NCBI GenBank assembly: GCA_020634575.1
Contig: JACKBM010000037.1
Location: forward strand, 1 to 64,000
Length of the DNA stretch: 64,000 nucleotides
Reading direction: 5' to 3'
From: Ardenticatenales bacterium
GTDB taxonomy: Bacteria; Chloroflexota; Anaerolineae; Promineifilales; Promineifilaceae
A program made the translations under genes and the position numbers. Shown in pieces: positions 1-7,439 of the stretch (positions are counted from its first letter, which is position 1; every line of letters begins with the position of its first letter). The notes beneath the pieces were generated by a model. That model was not told where the DNA came from. It was given only the letters and a program-made list of their open reading frames with translations, and searched no databases.

Positions 1-996
1 GCGGAGGCCTTGATGGCCGACTGGCCGGATCGGATGGCTCGAGGCGAGTACGTCGATCTGGAGCAGGCGATGACCAGGCTCACCTCACAGGTGATTGGCC
101 GGGCGATGCTGAGCGTCAATCTGGAACGGGATGCCGGCGATTTGCGTGAATCTTTTGACGTGGTCAGTCGCTACTCCATTGATCGGATTATGAATCTTTT
201 GACGCCGCCGCTACTGCTGCCCACGGCGAAAAACCGCAGCTTCCGGCAGGCGGTGCTGACAATCCGGGGCGCCCTGGGCAAGATCCTGGCGGAACGGCAG
301 GCGCTGGCCGAGGACGAGGAACCGGCCGGTGATCTCCTCGACATGCTCCTCGCCGCCCGCGACGAAGAGACGGGCGCCGGCCTGACAGGCGACCAGCTTA
401 TTGCCGAGCTCAACTCGATCGTCTTTGCCGGCCACGAAACGACGGCAACCACGTTGACCTTTGCCTTTCATTTGCTGATGGCCCATCCGGAGATCCTGGC
501 CGCCGTTCAGAGTGAGTTGGACGAGGCCCTGGGTGACCGGCCGCCTACCCTGGCGGACTTGCCGGCCCTGGATCTGACCCGCCGGGTGATGTTGGAAACG
601 TTGCGGATGTACCCGGCAGCCTGGGCCTCCTCACGAGATGGGGTGGAGGCGGATGTGATTGCGGGTTACGCGATACCGGCCGGGGCGCGATTGACGGTGA
701 ATATTTATGGCATCCATTACCGGCCGGATTTCTGGCCGGAGCCGGACCGCTTTGATCCTGATCGTTTCCTGCCGGAAAATAGCGCCGAGCGGCCCAAACT
801 GGCCTTTCTGCCCTTTCTCACCGGTCCGCGCAAATGTATCGGCGACGAGTTTGCCCAGCTTGAGGCGCAGCTCGTCCTGGCCACCATCCTGCAGCGCTAC
901 ACGCCAACGCTGAAACCGGGGCACCAGGTGGAGACGGCGATCGACTTTGTCCTGAAAACGAAATACGGCCTGCCGGTCCGACTGCAGCCACGTTGA
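1..996 (+). CDS. Cytochrome P450, 5' end outside the window
   Basis: C-terminal part (about 331 residues) of a heme-thiolate monooxygenase; the frame is open to base 1, so the start lies upstream. Seen: the I-helix oxygen-activation motif AGHETT near residue 143 of the fragment, the K-helix ExxR (ETLR), and the heme loop FLTGPRKCIG with the axial Cys near residue 279. Bacterial P450s are soluble and take electrons from a ferredoxin or flavodoxin; no redox partner is adjacent. The substrate cannot be told. It is followed, after a strong intergenic hairpin, by a second P450 of the same general type, so the pair may be a tandem duplication acting on related lipophilic substrates. Confidence 0.93.
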   Translation, partial: AEALMADWPDRMARGEYVDLEQAMTRLTSQVIGRAMLSVNLERDAGDLRESFDVVSRYSIDRIMNLLTPPLLLPTAKNRSFRQAVLTIRGALGKILAERQALAEDEEPAGDLLDMLLAARDEETGAGLTGDQLIAELNSIVFAGHETTATTLTFAFHLLMAHPEILAAVQSELDEALGDRPPTLADLPALDLTRRVMLETLRMYPAAWASSRDGVEADVIAGYAIPAGARLTVNIYGIHYRPDFWPEPDRFDPDRFLPENSAERPKLAFLPFLTGPRKCIGDEFAQLEAQLVLATILQRYTPTLKPGHQVETAIDFVLKTKYGLPVRLQPR

Positions 997-1019
997 AAAT
1001 AAGAGATCAGCGGCGAAAG

Positions 1020-1059
1020 GCGCAAATTTTCGCGAACAGAATTTGGCGAAAATTTGCGC
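1020..1059. repeat. Perfect 14-bp inverted repeat between the P450 genes
   Basis: Arms GCGCAAATTTTCGC (1020-1033) and its exact reverse complement (1046-1059) with a 12-nt loop. There is no T-run after it, so it is not a classical terminator. It sits 35 nt before the start of the second P450 and could be an mRNA-processing or attenuating hairpin, or a regulator binding site. Confidence 0.7.
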
Positions 1060-1093
1060 TATTCGCGGCCAAGTCTCTGGGAGTAGGAGAACA

Positions 1094-2440
1094 ATGTCCG
1101 AAAAGTTGAGCCAACCGCATAAGCTGAGCTGGCAGGAGCTGGGCGAATATCGGCAGGACCAGGCCGGCAAGATTCGCGAACTAACGGCGCGGTTTGGCCG
1201 GGTGGTGCCGGTGACGATGGTGGGTATCCCGCTTTACCTTATCAGCGAACCCGAGATCATTCGCGAGCTCCTGGTGCGCCACCCGGATGAGCTGCACAAG
1301 GATCGTTTTACGGCTCATGTGTTTCGGCGCATGCTGGGTGACGGCCTTTTGACGGCCGAGGATGCAAAATGGTCCAGGCAACGCAAGCTGATCCAGCCGA
1401 TCTTCCACGCGGGCCATATCCAGGATTTTGCCGACACCTTTACCGCTCTGGCCGGCGAAATGTGTGAGCGCTGGCCGGTTGGGGCGACGCTCCAGCTGGA
1501 AAAGGAGATGATGGCCCTGACCCTGCGCATCATCTGCCGCACCATGTTCAGCGAGGAGATCGCCGGCCAGATCGAGCAACTGGAAAAGCATTTGGAAGTC
1601 ATCGTCGCTGAGGCGCAGAAGCAACTGGATTTTGGCTTGCGCATCCCCAGCTGGCTGCCGCTGCCGACTTACCGGCGGCAAAACAAGGCTATTGCCGGTA
1701 TCAGCGACCTGTTGCGGCAAATCATTCAGAAGCGTCAGGCCCAGTTAGCCCAGGGCCGTGAGGTGCCGGCTGATCTGCTCACCATGCTGCTTACCGCTCG
1801 TTATGAGGATGGTCAGCCCATGGCCGAGGAGCAGGTGTTACATGAATGCCTGACCATCTTTTTCGCCGGCCATGAGACCACGGCGGTGAGCCTGACCTGG
1901 TGCTGGACGCTGCTGCTACAACACCCGGCGATCCTGGCCCGGTTGACGGCGGAGGTGAGTGGCGTGTTGGGCGACCGGCCGGTTCGCTACGACGATCTGG
2001 CGCAACTGCCGTATTTGAGCCAGGTGATCAAGGAAACCTTACGGCTCTATCCACCCGCAGCAGCCATTGCCCGTGAGGTCATGCAGCCCTTTGAGGCTGG
2101 TGGCTTCCAGTTCAAGGCAAAAGAGACGCTGATTGTCAGCATCGATACGCTGCACCATCAGGCTGACTTTTTCCCTGAGCCTGACCAATTTAACCCGGAC
2201 CGCTTTGGGCCAGAGCAGGCCCAGCCGGGCCGCTACACCTACATGCCTTTTGGCGCCGGCTCGCGGATCTGTGTCGGCAATGCGTTTGCCACGCTGGAGA
2301 TGCAGATGGTGCTGGCGACGATGGTGCAGCAGTTGCAGCTTGCCTTGCTGCCAGGCCAACAATTTGGGCCGGCCCAGCTCATCACCCTGAAACCACAGGA
2401 TGGCGTGCAGATCAAAGTAGAAAGCAAACGGCTGGCCTAA
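1094..2440 (+). CDS. Cytochrome P450 monooxygenase
   Basis: Complete 448-residue P450. The start at 1094 is chosen because AGGAGA precedes it by a few bases; an upstream TTG in the same frame would begin inside a hairpin. Seen: AGHETT near residues 257-262, ExxR at about 314-317 (ETLR), the PERF-like segment with FNPDRF, and the heme motif FGAGSRICVG with Cys near 393. The length is typical of soluble bacterial P450s and no membrane anchor is seen. The arrangement of motifs resembles long-chain or terpenoid-oxidising bacterial CYPs, but the substrate is not assignable. Its stop overlaps the stop of the convergent nitroreductase gene by 4 nt. Confidence 0.94.
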   Translation: MSEKLSQPHKLSWQELGEYRQDQAGKIRELTARFGRVVPVTMVGIPLYLISEPEIIRELLVRHPDELHKDRFTAHVFRRMLGDGLLTAEDAKWSRQRKLIQPIFHAGHIQDFADTFTALAGEMCERWPVGATLQLEKEMMALTLRIICRTMFSEEIAGQIEQLEKHLEVIVAEAQKQLDFGLRIPSWLPLPTYRRQNKAIAGISDLLRQIIQKRQAQLAQGREVPADLLTMLLTARYEDGQPMAEEQVLHECLTIFFAGHETTAVSLTWCWTLLLQHPAILARLTAEVSGVLGDRPVRYDDLAQLPYLSQVIKETLRLYPPAAAIAREVMQPFEAGGFQFKAKETLIVSIDTLHHQADFFPEPDQFNPDRFGPEQAQPGRYTYMPFGAGSRICVGNAFATLEMQMVLATMVQQLQLALLPGQQFGPAQLITLKPQDGVQIKVESKRLA

Positions 2441-3036
2441 AGAAAGAGGACTTTCTCCTGCCAGGGGGCCCTACTTTTTGTTCGTGTTTCAGCTGGATAA
2501 CCCAGGGTGAGCAGCCCCTGTGGCTCCCAATCATCGGGCAAGCCCATCGTCGCTCGCACCAGATCGGGCACAAACAGGGGGGCGCAAAGCCAGCAGGCGC
2601 CTAGCCCTTCGGCATGGGCCGCCAGCCACAGGTTCTGGGCGGCCATGGCTGTGCTTTGCGTCGCCATCACCCATTCGTTGTGGCGGCGGCGTTCGTCAGG
2701 ATATTGGTCCATGTCGGCCATGGACAGGCAGACGATGATGAGAACTGGGGCGCCGGTGATACGGTTGTAAGAGCGGGCCACATCTTGCTCGATGGCTTCA
2801 GGCGGATCGCCGTCGGCGATCCGGTCCTGGCGCAGGCGGGCGCCCATGGCCTGGGCCAGCCGTTCCTTGGCGGCGAATGCCGTGATGACGGCGAAGCGCC
2901 AGGGCTGGCGGTTGTGGGCGCTGGGCGCCCAGGTGGCGCTTTCCAGGAGGCGGTGTAGGAGTGGCGTGGGAACCGGCCGGTCCTCATAGCGCCGAATCGC
3001 CCGCCGTTCCCGAATCATCTCGTGGATCGAAGGCAT
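2437..3036 (-). CDS. Nitroreductase-family FMN oxidoreductase (FbiB C-terminal-domain type)
   Basis: 199 residues of the nitroreductase fold. The N-terminal RRAIRRYEDRPVP and the APSAHNRQPWRF segment are the FMN-binding signature, and the C-terminal GYPAE supports the family. The start codon overlaps the cofE stop by one base (TGATG), so translation is coupled. In mycobacteria the same two modules form a single protein, FbiB: a CofE-type glutamate ligase followed by an FMN domain that reduces dehydro-F420-0. Inference: this gene supplies that reductase step as a separate polypeptide. A general nitro/quinone reductase is the alternative. Confidence 0.82.
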   Translation of the reverse strand: MPSIHEMIRERRAIRRYEDRPVPTPLLHRLLESATWAPSAHNRQPWRFAVITAFAAKERLAQAMGARLRQDRIADGDPPEAIEQDVARSYNRITGAPVLIIVCLSMADMDQYPDERRRHNEWVMATQSTAMAAQNLWLAAHAEGLGACWLCAPLFVPDLVRATMGLPDDWEPQGLLTLGYPAETRTKSRAPWQEKVLFL

Positions 3037-3800
3037 CAGCGGAATAGATCCTTGCTCTTCTCGCGCAGCCCGTCAGCGACAGACGCTGTTTCGTCAACGG
3101 CAAACTCGAGGCCCCGCAGAACGACTGCCGGGCAACCCTCCGCCGCCTGACCCATCACCAGGCTCGCCGCCGCCGCGATCTGATCGGCAAAACCCACGTC
3201 GGTGTATTGCAGGGGAACATCAAACAGGTCCGGTTCGCCGCGCAGATCCTGGACGGGGTGGAGGCCGGCCAGGCCAATGACCACCCCATAAGTCCCCACG
3301 CGCCAGGGGCGGCCGTGGCTGTCGATGATCAGCACCGGCGGCTGTACACCGAGCCGTTCGCCAAGCTGCTGCCGAATGCGGCGGGCGCTGCTGTCCGGGT
3401 CCAGGGGCAGGCGCAGCACAACCTCACCATCCTTTTGCGACACATTGGAATGGTCGATACCGGCGTTGGCGCTGATGAAGCCGAGCCGGTGCTGCACGAT
3501 CAGGACGCCGGGCCGGGCGCGGATAACTTCGGCACTGTCGCCCAGGATGACTTCGACCAGGCGAGGGTCCTTATTCACCTGTTCAGCCAGAGCTTCAGCC
3601 TGGGCCGATGGCGTCACTTCTGCCAGGCGTACAAAGCAGTTTTCGGCTTTGGACACAATTTTCTGAGCGAGGACGAGGATGTCATCCGCCTGCAATGTGA
3701 TGCCGGCGCGGGCGCAAGCGTCGCAGATAAAGGCGGCTAAATCATCACCCGCCTGGACGAGTGGGATGCCGGGAAGGGGGAGTACGGTTAACGGTTTCAC
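3036..3800 (-). CDS. cofE: Coenzyme F420-0:L-glutamate ligase (CofE)
   Basis: 254 residues, the normal CofE length. It adds L-glutamate to coenzyme F420-0 in a GTP- and metal-dependent reaction in the cytoplasm. Seen: the N-terminal LPLPGIPLVQAGDDLA, then ILVLAQKIVSKAE, the metal/GTP-site stretch GFISANAGIDHSNV, and the C-terminal IDSHGRPWRVGTYGVVIG. It is the upstream gene of a two-gene minus-strand unit with the FbiB-like nitroreductase. No cofC, cofD, cofG or cofH is in the window. A Ddn-type F420H2-dependent protein at 42802-43215 fits with F420 being made in this organism. Confidence 0.92.
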   Translation of the reverse strand: MKPLTVLPLPGIPLVQAGDDLAAFICDACARAGITLQADDILVLAQKIVSKAENCFVRLAEVTPSAQAEALAEQVNKDPRLVEVILGDSAEVIRARPGVLIVQHRLGFISANAGIDHSNVSQKDGEVVLRLPLDPDSSARRIRQQLGERLGVQPPVLIIDSHGRPWRVGTYGVVIGLAGLHPVQDLRGEPDLFDVPLQYTDVGFADQIAAAASLVMGQAAEGCPAVVLRGLEFAVDETASVADGLREKSKDLFR

Positions 3801-3942
3801 GCCGCCATTTTACTTCGCTTTTGTCGTTTGCGAAGGCTGGCCGTATCGCTGCGGCATTCTCCTCGTTATCTTGCTGAAACCACCGGGCAGAAAATGACCG
3901 TAACGGAAGCGGTCCTGCCAGCAGCCTTGCGTGGAGGAACAC

Positions 3943-5427
3943 ATGAGACACCATAAGAGAAAAATGACCCTGGTCTGGCTATTGAGCCTGGCCCTGTTTC
4001 TGTTCGCCTGCCAGGATGAACCCGATCCACAGCCCACCATCGTCCTGGAAGTGCCGGACCCATTGCCAGCCACGGCCACGGCTGAGCCAACGGTCACGCC
4101 CACAGAGGCGGCGACGGCTGAACCGACAGTGACCAATGAGCCCGCTACGGAGCCGACGGTAGCAGCAACAGCCGCTACAACTGTCGCCCAGGCGCCGGAC
4201 TGCCAGCCGCCGGCGGATTGGATTGAGTACAACGTTGTCTTTGGCGACACCCTGGCCGAACTGGCCCGGCGTACTGGCAGCAGCGTGGCGGCGTTGAGCG
4301 AAGCCAACTGTCTGGACAACCCCAATCGAATAACTGTTGGCTTGAAGCTGCGGGTGCCGCGCCAGCCAGATCCGTTGCCCACGCCGCCGCCCGCGACGCT
4401 GCCACCCGGCAACTCGACAACCGTTTATGACATCAGCGCCTGTTACAGCTACCCATTCTGGGGCAATAATGGGGTGGCTATTGGCGAGCTGTGGCGTGTT
4501 GACTATGGTGTGCCGTCCGCGCCGGTCTTTGCGCAGATGGATGATTTGACACCGGCCGGTCACATGCTGGCCAATGAGCCGTTCACCGTCAAATCCGGTC
4601 CCTTCTGCTTCTACAACGCCGGCTACGCCCAGCTGCCGATCCGGCGCTGGTATGTGGAGTCCGAGACCAGCAATCAGAAAGGCTGGCTGGAGGAATATCA
4701 CGATTACCTGCAATGGCAGCCGGCGCCCGAGATTGTCAGTTTCACTGTCTCTGCCCGGCAAGTAGATGAGGGTGAGTCGGTCACGATTAGCTGGGAAGTA
4801 CGTGGGGCTAATGACATCTCTATCTTCCAGTCACATCCATTGAACCAGTATTCCCAGGAGATTATTGCCGGGCCGTTGCCACCGGCCGGTACCCTTGAAG
4901 TGACGACGCCGGCAACGGTAAGGCACGTTGATTACGGCATCGTCGACAACTACTTCCTGATCACTCAGCTCCGTGTCGATATCAATTGCCTGTACGAGCC
5001 CTTTGTCCTGACCACGGCGCAGGGGTGCGCGACCGGGCCGGTGAGTGACAGCGAGGCGGCGTACCAACCATTTGAGCGCGGCTTTATGGTCTGGAAACCG
5101 GGCGTGATCTGGGTATTTAACGAACAGGGTTATGGCACCGCCTTTTATGATGGCTTTACCGGCGTGCTGCCGCCCTTCAATGAGGAGCCGCCGGCGGGGT
5201 TGTACAAGCCAGAGCACGGCTTCGGCAAGGTCTGGCTGGAGAATCCGTGGATTCGCGAGCAACTTGGCTGGGCGACAGCGCCTGAAGCGGGGTACACGAT
5301 GTCGTTCCAGGTCGTGCCGCTGAACCAGTGGGACCAGGAATACCTGATCACCCTGCCAAACGGGGTGGCTCTGGTGATTGACGTGTACGGTGGTTCGCTC
5401 AACTGGCATTACAGTAGCCGTTCGTGA
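3943..5427 (+). CDS. LysM-domain lipoprotein with Thr/Pro-rich linker
   Basis: Exported lipoprotein of 494 residues. The ATG at 3943 is preferred over an in-frame GTG at 3931 because GGAGGA lies just upstream of it. Seen: a lipoprotein signal peptide (basic N-terminus, hydrophobic core, lipobox LFAC), then a low-complexity linker rich in ATAEPT-like units. A LysM domain follows (VFGDTLAELARRTGSSVAAL ... NRITVGLKLRVP, roughly residues 90-135), which in this family binds peptidoglycan glycans. The remaining 350 residues are beta-rich with no recognised catalytic motif. It stands alone and divergent from cofE. Function is limited to a cell-envelope protein. Confidence 0.88.
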   Translation: MRHHKRKMTLVWLLSLALFLFACQDEPDPQPTIVLEVPDPLPATATAEPTVTPTEAATAEPTVTNEPATEPTVAATAATTVAQAPDCQPPADWIEYNVVFGDTLAELARRTGSSVAALSEANCLDNPNRITVGLKLRVPRQPDPLPTPPPATLPPGNSTTVYDISACYSYPFWGNNGVAIGELWRVDYGVPSAPVFAQMDDLTPAGHMLANEPFTVKSGPFCFYNAGYAQLPIRRWYVESETSNQKGWLEEYHDYLQWQPAPEIVSFTVSARQVDEGESVTISWEVRGANDISIFQSHPLNQYSQEIIAGPLPPAGTLEVTTPATVRHVDYGIVDNYFLITQLRVDINCLYEPFVLTTAQGCATGPVSDSEAAYQPFERGFMVWKPGVIWVFNEQGYGTAFYDGFTGVLPPFNEEPPAGLYKPEHGFGKVWLENPWIREQLGWATAPEAGYTMSFQVVPLNQWDQEYLITLPNGVALVIDVYGGSLNWHYSSRS

Positions 5428-5432
5428 GAAAT

Positions 5433-5476
5433 GGTGGGGACCGAATCAGCGCCCGGGCGCTGATTCGGTCCCCACC
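5433..5476. repeat. Perfect 44-bp palindrome (22-bp arms, no loop)
   Basis: Bases 5433-5454 are the exact reverse complement of 5455-5476, centred on CCCGGG. It begins 5 nt after the LysM gene stop. No T-run follows it. It could form a cruciform or a very stable RNA hairpin at the 3' end of the upstream transcript. Its right arm ends in CGGTCCCCACC, which runs directly into the 19-bp tandem repeat that shares GGTCCCCACC. Confidence 0.9.
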
Positions 5477-5478
5477 AC

Positions 5479-5565
5479 CGACGGGTCCCCACCAACCCGA
5501 CGGGTCCCCACCAGCCCGACAGGTCCCCACCAACCCGACGGGTCCCCCCAACCTGACAGGTCGGG
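5479..5565. repeat. Tandem 19-bp repeats of the CCCGACGGG family
   Basis: Four units of CGACGGGTCCCCACCAACC with small changes (5479-5497, 5498-5516, 5517-5535, 5536-5553), then a partial unit TGACAGGTCGGGT. Each junction forms a short ACCCGACGGGT hairpin, and the variant ACCTGACAGGT keeps the pairing. The same core recurs at 20717-20746 and 48176-48226. The array ends at a TATAAT just before the next gene. Confidence 0.85.
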
Positions 5566-5571
5566 TATAAT
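5566..5571 (+). promoter_or_regulatory. Candidate -10 box very close to the start codon
   Basis: TATAAT ends 8 nt before the ATG at 5579, so transcription would start at or next to the start codon, which suggests a leaderless or near-leaderless mRNA. No good -35 hexamer is seen at 16-18 nt. GAGG lies 2 nt before the ATG, closer than a normal ribosome-binding site. Confidence 0.4.
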
Positions 5572-5578
5572 CGAGGTG

Positions 5579-6331
5579 ATGTGTGCGCAGGAGCCTGAGA
5601 TTGTCCCCGGTGAGGAGCCGAAAGAACCCATGCCTGCGGCTGAACCCGTTGAGTTTACTGCGCCAGATGGCCAGCCTGGCCCTGCAAGTGTTGACGAATC
5701 GGTTGGCCTTGAACAGGTGAGCGTACACGTCAGCACCGTGGTGGCGGATCTTGATGCGGACCCCGAAGGTGACGCCGCATCTACCTATGTCAGACGCCCG
5801 GCCGATCGGGGCTTTGTATTTGCCCTGTTCTTCTTCGTCGGTGCGATTTTTCTGGGCTCGCTGCTGACTTCTCTGCCCGCCCTCCACAGTCACAACTGGT
5901 TCTTCTGGGTTGGCCTGCGCCTGCTGGTGCAGATTGGCGGCGGGCTCTGGTTTGGATATGCCCTGGCCGACATGATGGAGCTGGGACGCTGGCAGATCGC
6001 CCTGGTTTTTTTGCTGTTTGGGGCGGTCATCTCCATGAACGCCTTGCTGGATGCGGTTCAGGGGCCGCAGCCGGTTGAGGGGACGGTGGCCGCTTATGTG
6101 CCGGAGACCAATTACCTGCATGACAGCTTTGGCTGGCAGCTGGGACTGCGGGCGCAGATTGAGCTGGAATCATCGGACGGCCACTTCATGGTGTTGACAC
6201 CGGCCGGTGCCCAGGTCCCCCGCTGGCGTGAAACAATACGCCGCTGCCGTGAGTCAGATCTGCCCATCCAGTTCCTCATGCTGACCCGGCTGGAAATCAT
6301 CCTCGACGCCCACTGTTTTCAATCCGCCTGA
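5579..6331 (+). CDS. Predicted membrane protein, unknown function
   Basis: 250 residues. The start at 5579 follows TATAAT and GAGGTG; the frame runs further upstream only through the tandem repeats. The N-terminal 80 residues are acidic and Pro-rich (PEIVPGEEPKEPMPAAEP) and look disordered. Three hydrophobic helices follow (starting FVFALFFFVGAIF, WFFWVGLRLLVQIGG and WQIALVFLLFGAVI). The last 80 residues are a soluble beta-type tail. No family was recognised. It lies between the LysM lipoprotein and the MoxR-VWA cluster with 64 nt to the next open frame, and occupies the place where the 5' part of the SWIM-family gene would be expected. Confidence 0.7.
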   Translation: MCAQEPEIVPGEEPKEPMPAAEPVEFTAPDGQPGPASVDESVGLEQVSVHVSTVVADLDADPEGDAASTYVRRPADRGFVFALFFFVGAIFLGSLLTSLPALHSHNWFFWVGLRLLVQIGGGLWFGYALADMMELGRWQIALVFLLFGAVISMNALLDAVQGPQPVEGTVAAYVPETNYLHDSFGWQLGLRAQIELESSDGHFMVLTPAGAQVPRWRETIRRCRESDLPIQFLMLTRLEIILDAHCFQSA

Positions 6332-6395
6332 AACTTTGTGACCCCCGCCGCGTATTGGGGTCTGTTTTGCTGCGGTATCCTTCCAGATACCTTGT

Positions 6396-7439
6396 TTGGG
6401 ACCTTCTGCCGCCCTGTGGCAGAAACCAGGTTTGCAGTGTGCCGGCGTTGTGTTGAGCGGCCCCGGCCAGAGAGATTGGATCATTTCTTCACAAACTACA
6501 TCCCCAAGACGGCGACAGGACGTCGCCGCCGGGCTCCAGGAACTGGAGCTCTGGCTGCACGATTTGCTTCGTGGCGGCATTGCCCAGGTACAACATCAGC
6601 CAGCCGAATATTGGCAGGGACCGGCCGGTCGGCTGGTCGATGCTCAGGCCGTCAGCCTGGCCCGCCAGGTGCGCAACCTGGCTCAACTGCCCGGCCGCTC
6701 GGCTGATTGGCCGGAACGGCTCCTCCTCGAGCTGAGTGAAATCCACCTGCTAATTCAGGCCTACAAACAGTTTGACCAGCTCGAACCGGGTCTCCAGGCG
6801 GACATCCATTGGGCCATCGGCTGGGTGCCGAGTGACGCCGCTTTGCGCCATCAGCCGCAGGTTGCAGGGCGCTGGCTGGTGCTGGGTAGTCGCGAGAGCA
6901 AGGAAGTGGGGCAGCATTTGCGGCGCAGTTACTTGCTGGAGATGGCGACCGGGCGGCTGGCCCAAATCACCGAGCAAAAGCAAGCCCGCACCGGCTACGA
7001 GACCGATTTTCCTGTGGGGCTGGTGCTGCCCGCGACGCTTGTCTATTACCCCAGCAACGCGCCGCTGCGGGCGGCAGTGATGACAGCGGGTGAGCCGGAA
7101 CCGGCCGGTACCTTCAATCCCGCCTGGAGCCAGCCCGATTTGCGGGCCGCCCTGGCTGCGTTTGGCGCCATCCTCAGTCAGAACCCCTGGCAGCGCCAAT
7201 ACCCGCTCATCCTGCGCGAGGTCACCCCGTTACAGCGTCAAAATGCCTGGTATGTCGCCGATCAGCGCGGCGAATGGCTGGCCATCGATCCGGGTTGCCC
7301 CGAGCCATGGACATTGCTGGCCTACAGCGGCGGCCGGCCGCTGACCCTGGCGGCTGAATGGAACGGGGAACTGCTCTGGCCGCTATCAGCTTGTGTGGAC
7401 GACCGCTGGGTTGAGTTGAGACCGCTGAAGGTGCGCTAA
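6396..7439 (+). CDS. SWIM zinc-finger-family protein, C-terminal part only (finger absent)
   Basis: About 347 residues if the TTG at 6396 is used; the true start is uncertain and there is no good ribosome-binding site. The body from GLQELELWLHDLLRGGIAQV through AGRLVDAQAVSLARQVR, RWLVLGSRES and FPVGLVLPA matches, from memory, the post-finger region of the large bacterial SWIM zinc-finger-family proteins that accompany DUF5691, MoxR, DUF5682 and VWA genes. The usual N-terminal 100 or so residues with the CxCxnCxH finger are missing; upstream DNA instead encodes an unrelated membrane protein. The stop overlaps the next start (TAATG). The expected partner role is unknown. It may be a 5'-truncated gene or a functional shortened form. 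Confidence 0.7.
   Translation: MGPSAALWQKPGLQCAGVVLSGPGQRDWIISSQTTSPRRRQDVAAGLQELELWLHDLLRGGIAQVQHQPAEYWQGPAGRLVDAQAVSLARQVRNLAQLPGRSADWPERLLLELSEIHLLIQAYKQFDQLEPGLQADIHWAIGWVPSDAALRHQPQVAGRWLVLGSRESKEVGQHLRRSYLLEMATGRLAQITEQKQARTGYETDFPVGLVLPATLVYYPSNAPLRAAVMTAGEPEPAGTFNPAWSQPDLRAALAAFGAILSQNPWQRQYPLILREVTPLQRQNAWYVADQRGEWLAIDPGCPEPWTLLAYSGGRPLTLAAEWNGELLWPLSACVDDRWVELRPLKVR

Noticed and set aside
5479..5565. Possible CRISPR array
   Set aside because: Units are 19 bp and directly joined, with no variable spacers and no cas genes.
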